A DNA stretch of 64,000 bases from Pseudocolwellia sp048296855 (GTDB lineage Bacteria; Pseudomonadota; Gammaproteobacteria; Enterobacterales; Alteromonadaceae): assembly GCA_048296855.1 (NCBI GenBank), contig CP182631.1, one strand, 5' to 3'. The position numbers and the translations under genes were made by a program. The notes under the pieces were generated by a model that worked only from the letters and a program-made list of their open reading frames with translations, did no database searches and was not told the origin of the DNA. Within the stretch, counting starts at the first letter, position 1. Each line of letters begins with the position of its first letter. This document shows, piece after piece, positions 17,168 through 25,906 of the stretch.

Positions 17168-19417
17168 TTATTCGAAACTATAAGACAAGGTCACACCAAA
17201 TTGGCGAGGGGCATTATAGGTAACAAATTGTTGTCCGCCACAACCTTCGCAATCCATAAATCCAATACCGCGTAAAATATTACCTTCTTGAACTTCGTCA
17301 GTTAGATTAGTAATATATAATTCAACTTTGTATTGCTGACTTGGACTGAACCAGAATAAACGAGCGTTAACGTTGTTATAGTCATCTGCTTTATCACCTG
17401 GTCTATTGGCAAAAGAGTAATATATTTCGTCTGTATATGAGGTTTCTAAACGGGTTCTAATAGCTCCACCATTTTCTAGGTCCCAATTACCAGTTAAGCT
17501 CAACGAATATGTTAATTCAGGAGAACGAGTTAATTGGTTGCCTGAGTAGTCAACACCATCGAAAATAAGATCTTTGTACTCGCTATCCATATAACCTAAA
17601 CTGCTATCTAAGACCCAGTTATCGCCTAATAGCGCCACTACTTCCATTTCAATACCATTAACGGTAGCTTTACCAGCATTACCTGCAGCAGGACCGCTAT
17701 TTTGGAAAATTTGGAATTGTAAATCTTCATAATTATTAGAGTAAACAGCTGCATTAAAACGAATGGTATCTTGCAAAAATTGGCTTTTAAACCCCACTTC
17801 AAAAGTGTTTACATACTCAGGATCATAAACCGCTTGGCGACCAGCTTGCACAATAGCCACTTGATTAATACCACCACTTTTATAGCCTCGTGCATATGAA
17901 GCATAAAGCAATGAGTTTTTTGCGTAGTTCCAATCTAGAGCAAATTTTCCAGTCACTTCTTGGGAATCTGTACCCACAGCGTCTTCAAATAATGGGCCAA
18001 ATAATATATTTCTATTTGTGCCTTCTTTTTCGTCATCGGTATAACGTAAACCCAAGGTTGCAGATATATCGTCAGAAAAGTTATAGGTGCTTTGGGCAAA
18101 TGCGGCCCATGAAGTGGTGGAGACGTCGCCACCTAATTTAACTCCTGCCTCTGTACCATTTACTGCTGCTAGTATATCAAAACGGCTTTCGAAAAAGGTG
18201 GAATACCTCTCCCCATCCTCGGTGAAATAATATAAACCCGCTAACCAGCGTAATTCGCTATTAGTCTCAGAAATAAATTGAATTTCTTGAGAGAATTGAT
18301 CTGCTGTTTCAGTTAACACTAATTCACCAAGTGCTTTAGGTGAGCTATCAGTGTCTTGATGTGATTCATACTCAGACTCAGCATAAGCGGTGATTGACTT
18401 AATAGAAAAATTTTCAAATTCCCAATCGAGTGTACCTGATACTAAGAGAAAGTTGTTCTCTTGGCTTTCTTTAACATTTTTTCCTTCTTTAAAAGGACTA
18501 AGGTCATTTTCCAGCTTGTTACCATCAACAATAAAGTTATTGGTATCAGGTATTGGAGGACCGGAAAGCTCATCTGGGAACGGTGAGCGTACTTCGGCTT
18601 GTGTGCCAACTCCGCCATTTTTCACATAACTTGCACTTAGAGTGAAATCAAGTGAATTGTTAATATCGAAATAGAGGTGACCACGAAAACCACTAGAATC
18701 AGCGTCGTTGGCTTCAGTACCGCCAGCTACACTATTTTCAGTAAAACCATCACGATCTTCAGTAAAAGCAATAAAACGTCCTTGTACAGAGTCACTAAAA
18801 GGTAAGTTTACTGAAGCACGAACACGTCGCATATTATAATTACCTACCGTTGCATCTAAAGTACCACTTAAATAGTCTTGGGGTTTTCTGGTGATTAAGT
18901 TAATCGAACCGCCTGTAGCGTTTCGTCCGTACAGTGTGCCTTGTGGGCCTCTAAGAACTTCGACTCTTTCGGTATCAAATGCAGTAAATAATGTGCCGAC
19001 AGGTCGACCAATATAGACACCATCTAAATGCATAGCGACGCCAGGATCTCCACCAGCAGTGGTATTTTCCATACCTATACCACGAATGGCGACAAAGGCG
19101 ACGGGACCAAAGTTACCAAATTGTAATGAAGGCACTAAAGTACTTAAGTCACTAATACCGTCAAAACCGCTGTTTTCAAGATCTTCTTCACTTAATGCAC
19201 TGACGGCGATAGGGATTTCTTGTAAATTTTCCGCTCGCTTTTGAGCGGTAACATTAATGACTTCAATTTTTTTATCTTCTGAGTCTTCTGCAAAGGCAGG
19301 AAGTGCGAAAGCTAGGCTAATAACGCTACTATATAGTGCAGTACGTATACCTGTTTGAACGGCACTTCTGATCATGTTTTTATTGTTGTTTGAACGATTG
19401 TTGTTTTGATTATTCAT
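17168..19417 (-). CDS. TonB-dependent outer-membrane receptor
   Basis: 749 residues. Signal peptide ends near ALPAFAED; a TonB-box-like IEVINVTAQ follows, then the plug domain with EVLRGPQGTLYGRNATGGSINLI, then a long beta-barrel ending in the typical aromatic residue pattern FGVTLSYSFE. It belongs to the large FecA/CirA-like marine group with sulfatase- or aromatic-linked members. It would import an organic ligand too large for porins using TonB energy. Start has GAGGGA upstream. It is transcribed with the OsmC-like gene downstream and divergent from the second OsmC arm. Substrate is inferred only from context. Confidence 0.9.
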   Translation of the reverse strand: MNNQNNNRSNNNKNMIRSAVQTGIRTALYSSVISLAFALPAFAEDSEDKKIEVINVTAQKRAENLQEIPIAVSALSEEDLENSGFDGISDLSTLVPSLQFGNFGPVAFVAIRGIGMENTTAGGDPGVAMHLDGVYIGRPVGTLFTAFDTERVEVLRGPQGTLYGRNATGGSINLITRKPQDYLSGTLDATVGNYNMRRVRASVNLPFSDSVQGRFIAFTEDRDGFTENSVAGGTEANDADSSGFRGHLYFDINNSLDFTLSASYVKNGGVGTQAEVRSPFPDELSGPPIPDTNNFIVDGNKLENDLSPFKEGKNVKESQENNFLLVSGTLDWEFENFSIKSITAYAESEYESHQDTDSSPKALGELVLTETADQFSQEIQFISETNSELRWLAGLYYFTEDGERYSTFFESRFDILAAVNGTEAGVKLGGDVSTTSWAAFAQSTYNFSDDISATLGLRYTDDEKEGTNRNILFGPLFEDAVGTDSQEVTGKFALDWNYAKNSLLYASYARGYKSGGINQVAIVQAGRQAVYDPEYVNTFEVGFKSQFLQDTIRFNAAVYSNNYEDLQFQIFQNSGPAAGNAGKATVNGIEMEVVALLGDNWVLDSSLGYMDSEYKDLIFDGVDYSGNQLTRSPELTYSLSLTGNWDLENGGAIRTRLETSYTDEIYYSFANRPGDKADDYNNVNARLFWFSPSQQYKVELYITNLTDEVQEGNILRGIGFMDCEGCGGQQFVTYNAPRQFGVTLSYSFE

Positions 19418-19896
19418 ATTTCCCTCTTCAATTACTATTTATTGGTTTAAGTGAAAACCTTATATTTTATTTTTAGCATTGTTCTAAATCACCATATAGG
19501 AACAGTTATATTAGTTGTAATGAACAAATGTCCAACTCCATATGCATGATATTAATAATTAAGATATTTTATTATTTTTCAATTGCTTGTGTTTAAAATA
19601 TAAGTGGTTAGACCCCTTTAAATATATAATTTCAATAGTTTGTTGGTTCTTATGGTGGACCTTGGTTCATTTATGTGGAATTATATATTCAGATAACAAT
19701 ATTATTGGTGGCGTCATAATCACACCTTTTGTATTTGAATATAAAAGATATCAGCACAGTAAAAATTCGCGTTATTGGTGTTACTTCAGGTCCTTGAATC
19801 AATAATGCTCTATTACCTGTTGAGTATGATGCTGCTTTGAATGCCAAAATGAACAAATGAGCATTTAAAATCAACGAAATAGATTAGGTAAGTATT
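19418..19896. other. Divergent regulatory region between the two island arms
   Basis: About 480 bp without a believable gene. It holds the second GGTTC-N7-GGACC palindrome (19645-19661), the stretch TTGTTCTAA at 19479-19487 that also occurs before the IclR gene at 14684-14692, and a repeated ATGAACAAATG near 19520 and 19849. Both flanking arms must start here. Promoter elements are not clear to me. Confidence 0.45.
19645..19661. promoter_or_regulatory. Candidate operator palindrome, copy B
   Basis: GGTTC-TTATGGT-GGACC, with the same 7-base spacing as copy A at 11127 and 14 of 17 bases shared. It lies in the middle of the divergent gap between the TonB receptor and the second OsmC-like gene, where one bound regulator could control both arms. 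Confidence 0.45.
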
Positions 19897-21111
19897 ATGA
19901 GTAAAAAAGTAGAAAACCTCCTAAGAGATAGTGGCAAACCTTTATTTTATAAAGTGGATAGTAATTCTGAATTAAACCTCAAAGCACCAGAGAAACGATT
20001 AGGAGAAGATTTACGGACTGCGGTGCGTTCATTAACTATTTTCCAAAAAGAAGCATTAGTTACTTCAGCAAAAACAGGGCAAACGTGGCGCTTAGCCAGC
20101 GATGAAGGTGCTTATCTTAATGGTACAGATTATGCCCCAGCACCATTATGTTTCTTAACCGTTGGTATGATTTCTTCTTATATGAATGAAGTCATTGCTC
20201 TTGCAAAAATACGCAATATAACGATTAAAAATATTCGTCTTATTCAAGATAATTATTACAGCATGGAAGGAAGTATGGTGCGTGGGACCATGATAGCCAG
20301 CGCTCATGATGTTGATTTAGAAGCTCAAATTGAATCTGATGCAAGTCGCAAAGATTTAATGCAATTGATGATGGATGCGATAGCAGCTTCACCACTTAAT
20401 GGATTAATGAGAGGTAAGCACGAAAGTTTATTTACTCTTAGTCATAATGGTGAAGAGCTAGAACCTGAAAAAGCATTACCTATTGGTAAGCCTGTCTTGG
20501 TAGATCCAAAAGTATCAATGGATGAAGCGTTACCTGCTCAAGGTGACTGGAATGACATGTGTATAAAAGGAGGTCTGACACCTGAACATAAAAATTCTGT
20601 TAGTGGCGCAGGCTCTAGCCTTACTGATCACCAATCCCGACTACTGCATTTAAGAGCTTACTGTACATTACGAGACGATGGGATCAAAGAGATCACACAA
20701 CACCTTTATAATCCACATGGTTCTGTTTTTACATTGTTATCTGAAGAAGGAGAAGGTAATGGTGGTAAAGGGCGTGCGCCAGATGCAACAACCTATATAT
20801 CAGCAGGTATTGGTTTTTGTTTTATGACCCAATTTGGGCGTTACGCGAAAATGAATAATAAAAACCTCACGGATTATCGTATTGTGCAGGACTCCCATTT
20901 TACTTTAGGTGGTGCTTCAGGTGGTACGGGAGTCGCTGGTAAAGCAGATCCATTAGAGACACATGTTTATTTAAATAGTAGTGAAGATAATACCTTTGCT
21001 AAAAATATTCTTGATGTATCTGAGCAAACTTGTTTCTTACATGCCTTTTGTAAGACTGACTTAAAAACAAAAATCAAACTAGGTGATTATACACAAAGCA
21101 ATACTGATTAG
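19897..21111 (+). CDS. Tandem OsmC-like protein, copy 2
   Basis: 404 residues, paralogous to the protein at 15843. The cysteines at APAPLC (C85), GIGFC and QTCFLHAFC and the GRAPDATTYISAG signature are kept, whereas C12 of copy 1 is Ser here. Again two OsmC-like domains are joined by a low-similarity linker (about 185-240), the part that differs most between copies. It opens a likely operon with the SDR, MBL hydrolase and TonB receptor (gaps of 88, 64 and 35 bp). The pairing of each copy with a TonB receptor suggests a specific job in the pathway. Catalysis unknown. Confidence 0.75.
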   Translation: MSKKVENLLRDSGKPLFYKVDSNSELNLKAPEKRLGEDLRTAVRSLTIFQKEALVTSAKTGQTWRLASDEGAYLNGTDYAPAPLCFLTVGMISSYMNEVIALAKIRNITIKNIRLIQDNYYSMEGSMVRGTMIASAHDVDLEAQIESDASRKDLMQLMMDAIAASPLNGLMRGKHESLFTLSHNGEELEPEKALPIGKPVLVDPKVSMDEALPAQGDWNDMCIKGGLTPEHKNSVSGAGSSLTDHQSRLLHLRAYCTLRDDGIKEITQHLYNPHGSVFTLLSEEGEGNGGKGRAPDATTYISAGIGFCFMTQFGRYAKMNNKNLTDYRIVQDSHFTLGGASGGTGVAGKADPLETHVYLNSSEDNTFAKNILDVSEQTCFLHAFCKTDLKTKIKLGDYTQSNTD

Positions 21112-21199
21112 CTGCTAAGGAAAGGGGCTTATTCTATTTTCATTAAGATAAATTTAATCCAGATCCATTAACGTATTCTGGAATATTTAGGAGAATAAT

Positions 21200-21973
21200 A
21201 TGTTAGATAATAAAAAGATAGTTGTTACTGGTGCCGCATCAGGCATAGGAGCTAAAACTGTTGAACTTTTAAAGCAGCAAGGGGCCACTGTTATAGGTTT
21301 AGATATAGTTCCTGCTGCTAATGTTGATGAATTTATTCAGCTAGATTTAACAAGTAAGAGTTCTATTGATGCTGCAATTGATAAACTAGAAGGAATTGAT
21401 GGTCTTTGTAACGTAGCTGGTTTACCACCTACCCAAGATAAAATAAAAGTAATGACAGTTAACTTAGTCGCATTACGTTATTTAACTGAAGGTGCTATTG
21501 CCAAGATGAATAATGGTGGCTCTATTGTAAATGTGGCTTCATTAGCTGGTATAGGATGGCCGAATTCAGTGGACGCTATTAAAGATTCATTAGCTAACAT
21601 GAATTTTAATAATATCGAAGCATATTGTGAGAAACATGAAATTGTTGGACCACAAAGTTATTTCTTTAGTAAGGAAGCATTATTAGTTTGGACCATGTTA
21701 AATCGTTGGACTTGGCGCGAGCGTGGTATTCGTATGAATTGTGTAAGTCCCGGCCCTGTAAATACCCCTATTTTGAAAGACTTTATTGAAACACTTGGCG
21801 AGCGTGCTGAAGAAGACATGAAAGTTATGGATAGAACAGGTACACCTGAAGATATCGCCCCTGTAATTTCGTTTTTATTAAGTGACGCTAGCGCTTGGCT
21901 GCGTGGCATTAATATTCCTGTTGATGGCGGAATGTCATCTCATGTTATGGAAAAAATGCATGATCTAGCTTAA
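21200..21973 (+). CDS. Short-chain dehydrogenase, coniferyl-alcohol-dehydrogenase-like
   Basis: 257-residue SDR. Cofactor motif TGAASGIG (10-17), NVAG (71-74), catalytic S114, and Y154-x3-K158 in QSYFFSKEALLVW. The Asp after strand 2 (GLDI) suggests NAD. Features such as CNVAG, the long insertion between Ser and Tyr, the F-F-S-K-E-A-L segment, and RMNCVSPGPVNTPIL with INIPVDGG resemble coniferyl alcohol dehydrogenase (CalA) and 3-alpha-hydroxysteroid dehydrogenase relatives as I remember them. It likely oxidises an alcohol of an aromatic or steroid-like substrate. RBS AGGAGAA upstream. Substrate remains open. Confidence 0.85.
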   Translation: MLDNKKIVVTGAASGIGAKTVELLKQQGATVIGLDIVPAANVDEFIQLDLTSKSSIDAAIDKLEGIDGLCNVAGLPPTQDKIKVMTVNLVALRYLTEGAIAKMNNGGSIVNVASLAGIGWPNSVDAIKDSLANMNFNNIEAYCEKHEIVGPQSYFFSKEALLVWTMLNRWTWRERGIRMNCVSPGPVNTPILKDFIETLGERAEEDMKVMDRTGTPEDIAPVISFLLSDASAWLRGINIPVDGGMSSHVMEKMHDLA

Positions 21974-22037
21974 GTGAGTATCGCGCTCAATTTTAGCCTC
22001 TCTTATAAACTAATTATCAAGTAATAAGGCGAAAAAT

Positions 22038-23408
22038 ATGTCTAAATTAAGTATTAAAACTCTTATCAGCACTATTGTTGTCATGCTTTTTACTGTTGAA
22101 GGTAACGCTAGTGTTGAATCTGAAGCTACGCAATTATTAATTAAGCGTAATGCGGAGTTTGAAAAACAGATCATTCAACTTAGCGATAATATATATACCG
22201 CTGTTGGCTATGGTGTATCGCCTATCAGTATGATTGAAGGTGCAGATGGTATTATTATTATTGATACTGGAATTGATGCGAATATAGGTCAGCAAGTAAG
22301 GGAAAAATTTCGAGAGATTACCGTAAAGCCAGTAAAAGGTATTATTTTTACTCATGGACATGGAGATCATACAGGTGGAGCTATTGCCTTTAAAGATAAT
22401 ACAGATGTAGCTGTTTGGGCTCATCATGGATATGGACATGAAGCTAGCTTTGCTCATAAAGCTGGTCTTACTATTCAGCAGAAACGTGGAGCTAGGCAAG
22501 GTGGCTTTTTGTTATTACCTGAGCAACGAATCAATAATGGCGTTGCGCAAGCTTATTGGCCAAAAAGAAAAGGAGGCGCATTTGACGCTGCAAGCGACAC
22601 TTACCCCACAGATTGGTTAAGGGATAACCGACAAACTATATCTATTGCAGGAATTGAACTTCAACTTGTTGCTGCTGCTGGCGAGACGGATGATCAGCTT
22701 TATGTATATTATCCTGGAAAGCGTGCTTTATTTTCTGGCGATAATTTTTATAAATCGTGGCCAAATATATACCCTATTAGAGGTGTTGCATATCGTGATG
22801 TTGGTCAGTGGATAAAATCACTTGAAGATATGTTAAAAGAGAAACCAAGTATATTAGTTGGCGGACATACTAGACCAATACTAGGTACAGAGAAGGTTGC
22901 TGAAACACTTAGCAATTATCATGAAGCAATCTCATTTTTATTTAATAAGACTATTGAAGGTATGAACTTAGGTTTAACACCTAACCAATTAGTTGATTAT
23001 GTAATTCTTCCAGATAAATTCAAAAATGTAGACTATTTAAAACCATACTACGGTCACCCTGAGTGGGCTATTAGATCAATATTTAATGGTTATTTAGGAT
23101 GGTTTGATGGTAATCCCAGTAATTTATTTCCACTTTCAGATAAAGAATTAGCCACTCGTACTGCTGAGTTAGCAGGTGGTGTGGATGTATTAATCAAGCG
23201 AGCAGAACAAGCATTACTGAAAAATGATCCGCAATGGGCTGCTCAGTTATGTGATCATATTTTGGCACTAGAACCTAATAATAAAGAGACTTTACAAGTA
23301 AAAGCTAAAGCCTTAACTAAGCTGGCTGAAAGCCTATTAACAGCCACAGGTAGAAATTATTACCTAACAGTTGCCAAAGAGCTAATAAATAAGGCGAATA
23401 AACTATAA
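22038..23408 (+). CDS. Exported MBL-fold alkylsulfatase-like hydrolase lacking the SCP2 domain
   Basis: 456 residues with a signal peptide (1-24, ending EGNA). The metallo-beta-lactamase domain carries THGHGDHTGG, AAAGETDDQ, FSGDNFY and VGGHTRP (two zinc ions). Residues about 290-430 match the alkylsulfatase dimerisation domain (YGHPEWAIRSIFNGYLGWFDGNP). SdsA1-type enzymes run to about 650 residues with a C-terminal SCP2-like domain; this protein stops before it. It probably cleaves a sulfate ester in the periplasm, but loss of the hydrophobic-substrate domain suggests a different substrate from SDS. Confidence 0.85.
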   Translation: MSKLSIKTLISTIVVMLFTVEGNASVESEATQLLIKRNAEFEKQIIQLSDNIYTAVGYGVSPISMIEGADGIIIIDTGIDANIGQQVREKFREITVKPVKGIIFTHGHGDHTGGAIAFKDNTDVAVWAHHGYGHEASFAHKAGLTIQQKRGARQGGFLLLPEQRINNGVAQAYWPKRKGGAFDAASDTYPTDWLRDNRQTISIAGIELQLVAAAGETDDQLYVYYPGKRALFSGDNFYKSWPNIYPIRGVAYRDVGQWIKSLEDMLKEKPSILVGGHTRPILGTEKVAETLSNYHEAISFLFNKTIEGMNLGLTPNQLVDYVILPDKFKNVDYLKPYYGHPEWAIRSIFNGYLGWFDGNPSNLFPLSDKELATRTAELAGGVDVLIKRAEQALLKNDPQWAAQLCDHILALEPNNKETLQVKAKALTKLAESLLTATGRNYYLTVAKELINKANKL

Positions 23409-23443
23409 CAACTAAAAAAATATAACAATAAAGGGGAGAGGTT

Positions 23444-25792
23444 ATGATTATATCTAAACCAACAATTAAAGTAAGCGACATATCTATTGCAGTAGCACTT
23501 TCTGTAAGTACATCATTTCCAGCATTGGCAGAACTGGAAATTATAGAAGTTAGATCAACAAAAAGGGTTGAATCTGTTCAATCTGTACCAATTGCCATGA
23601 ATACACTGAGTGGTGAAGAGTTAGTTAAAAATGGTGTAGATGATATTAATGACATTACTACATTGTTTCCCAATATTAGTGTGTCATCTAACTCACAAGT
23701 TGTTGCTCAATACAGGATCCGTGGTGTTGGTACATCTAACTTTCAATCAAACGCGGTAAGTGCTGTTGGTTTATATTATGATGAAGTAGTACTACCCACA
23801 CCATTCTCTAGTTCTATAGGAATTTATGATTTAGAACAAGTTGAAGTGTTAAGGGGTCCGCAAAATACTTTATTTGGACGAAATACCACTGGTGGTGCTG
23901 TTAACTTTATATCTAAAAAACCAGACGTAGGCACGGGAGAGGTTGAAGGTTATAGTCGATTGACGGTAGGCTCATTTGATAAGCGTGATTTTGAAGGTGC
24001 CGTAAATATACCGTTAGGAGATGACTGGGCTGCTAGGATTTCGATGCAATCGAACAACCGTGGAGATGTTTTTAAAAATTTAGTAGCAGAGCAGGATGAC
24101 GTTGGCGGTATTGAACGTCATTCAGGTCGTATTCAACTTATATGGGAGCCTTCTGATAATACTAATTTATTGTTCAATATTCATTCTGGAGTAAATCGTA
24201 GTGATGCCGGTTATGGTAAAGCAAATGGTATTGTAGATCCTAACGGCGGTAATTGTTTTGAAAACGGGTTAGTTACCGTTTTACAACTTGCAGATTTTGA
24301 ATCAGAAAATTCATGTGTGACACAGATTTCTGGTCCATTTGGTCCAGGTGAGCAGGCAAACACTTCTACTGATGATTGGCGTTCGCTGTATAGCGTTTCT
24401 TCTAATACCGGAAATATAGATATATTTGGTGGTTTCGTAAAACTTAAACATAATTTCAATGATATGTCTTTCACTTCTATTAGCTCATACGACAGTACCG
24501 AAGTTTATTTCCGTGAAGATGAAGGTGCCGCTCCTTTTGATACTTTTCATCCAACTCAAGATGTAGAGTTTGACTCATATAGTCAAGAGCTTCGTTTACA
24601 ATCCGATGGCGATGGCCCATTTCGCTGGATGGCTGGTTATTATTATTTTTATGATAAGTCTGAACAGATGGTTGCAGCTACAGTCGCATTAAAAAGTGGC
24701 TCATTAGAACCTCTGCATACATCATTGAGCGCTGTTGTACTTGAACAAAAAAATACGGTGAATTCACTTTACGGTAAATTTGACTATGAATTTTCTCCAA
24801 AATGGGATTTAAGTTTTGGTTTACGTTGGACTGATGAGGAAAAGGAAGGAGATAGAACAGGTATAGTTACTGGTCCTGGTGTAGGTACAGGGAATTTTGG
24901 ACATGATTACACACTTAATGAAGTATTGGCATTTGATAAGGTTATACGTACCGACTCTAATACACTTGTAAATGAGAAAGTAGGTTATAACTTAATGCTT
25001 ACATATCAAGCGAGTCGAGATGTCATGTTATACGGTAGTATGGCAAACGGTTTTAAAGCAGGAAGTTTTGATATAAGAGCTTTAGCTATAACGACTTGGG
25101 GTACTGAAGATGAACAAGAAGTGCAACCTGAAACTCTCGATTCAATAGAAGTCGGTTTTAAATCACTATTGCTTGATCGAAACTTAAAGCTGAATGTTTC
25201 TTATTTTATGTACGACTTTCATGATTTACAGGTGTTTGCAGTACAAAATGGTATTCCTGGCCTATTCAATATACCTGAAACTGAGTTATCTGGCTTTGAT
25301 GTTGAAATCACATATGTACCAGATCCTGATTGGCAAATTAATGCAGGGTTAGGTTATCTTGATTCAGAAATTGTTGATAATGGTAATATTTCAAGCTTCG
25401 AAGAAGGAGGAGAATTATCTCAATCACCAAAATTTACGGCTAATATGCAAATAGTTAGAGATATTGAGCTTGATTCTGGGTTGATTCAATTACAAGCTAC
25501 ATACCGTTATGTAGGCGAGCGTTTGAGTCAATTACCTGATACGGGTGTTGGTGATTTAGACAGCGAAAATTGGTTGAACTTACGAGGTAGTTATATTTTT
25601 GGTGATGATAGTCAATACGAACTGACATTATTTGTAGACAATGTAACAGGGGTTAAGTCCTGTAGTGAGTCACAGGCACTTAGTGGTCCATCAGGTGCAG
25701 GAGCCGGTGAACCAGGTCCAACTTGGGTTGTTAAGTGTACCCCTAATGAAGGTGAAGCCTTGTGGGGGATTTCGGGAAGTATAAACTTTTAA
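23444..25792 (+). CDS. TonB-dependent outer-membrane receptor
   Basis: 782 residues: signal peptide ending near FPALAE, TonB box ELEIIEVRST, plug domain with EVLRGPQNTLFGRNTTGGAVNFI, and a barrel ending in GISGSINF. It is the last gene of the likely operon that begins at 19897 (35 bp after the MBL gene, strong GGGGAGAGG ribosome site) and is followed by a terminator-like hairpin. It presumably takes up the island's substrate. It differs clearly from the receptor at 17168, so two related ligands may be taken up. Confidence 0.9.
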   Translation: MIISKPTIKVSDISIAVALSVSTSFPALAELEIIEVRSTKRVESVQSVPIAMNTLSGEELVKNGVDDINDITTLFPNISVSSNSQVVAQYRIRGVGTSNFQSNAVSAVGLYYDEVVLPTPFSSSIGIYDLEQVEVLRGPQNTLFGRNTTGGAVNFISKKPDVGTGEVEGYSRLTVGSFDKRDFEGAVNIPLGDDWAARISMQSNNRGDVFKNLVAEQDDVGGIERHSGRIQLIWEPSDNTNLLFNIHSGVNRSDAGYGKANGIVDPNGGNCFENGLVTVLQLADFESENSCVTQISGPFGPGEQANTSTDDWRSLYSVSSNTGNIDIFGGFVKLKHNFNDMSFTSISSYDSTEVYFREDEGAAPFDTFHPTQDVEFDSYSQELRLQSDGDGPFRWMAGYYYFYDKSEQMVAATVALKSGSLEPLHTSLSAVVLEQKNTVNSLYGKFDYEFSPKWDLSFGLRWTDEEKEGDRTGIVTGPGVGTGNFGHDYTLNEVLAFDKVIRTDSNTLVNEKVGYNLMLTYQASRDVMLYGSMANGFKAGSFDIRALAITTWGTEDEQEVQPETLDSIEVGFKSLLLDRNLKLNVSYFMYDFHDLQVFAVQNGIPGLFNIPETELSGFDVEITYVPDPDWQINAGLGYLDSEIVDNGNISSFEEGGELSQSPKFTANMQIVRDIELDSGLIQLQATYRYVGERLSQLPDTGVGDLDSENWLNLRGSYIFGDDSQYELTLFVDNVTGVKSCSESQALSGPSGAGAGEPGPTWVVKCTPNEGEALWGISGSINF

Positions 25793-25848
25793 AGATAGTG
25801 ATATCAGAAGGCAAACTGATAACCACTACGTTCTAAGTTCTATCGTGT

Positions 25849-25873
25849 TTGGGCATCTTAAATAGATGTCCAA
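25849..25873 (+). terminator. Stem-loop ending the OsmC-SDR-MBL-TonB operon
   Basis: TTGGGCATCT and AGATGTCCAA pair with one G-T contact around a 5-base loop, followed by GTTTCGTTATT. It lies between the TonB receptor and the arylsulfatase, so the sulfatase may have its own promoter. Confidence 0.6.
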
Positions 25874-25906
25874 GTTTCGTTATTCAATTTCTTTTGGTAC
25901 TTTATT

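Noticed and set aside
19587..19805. 72-residue frame in the divergent island gap
   Set aside because: Lies over the regulatory palindrome with poor coding character.
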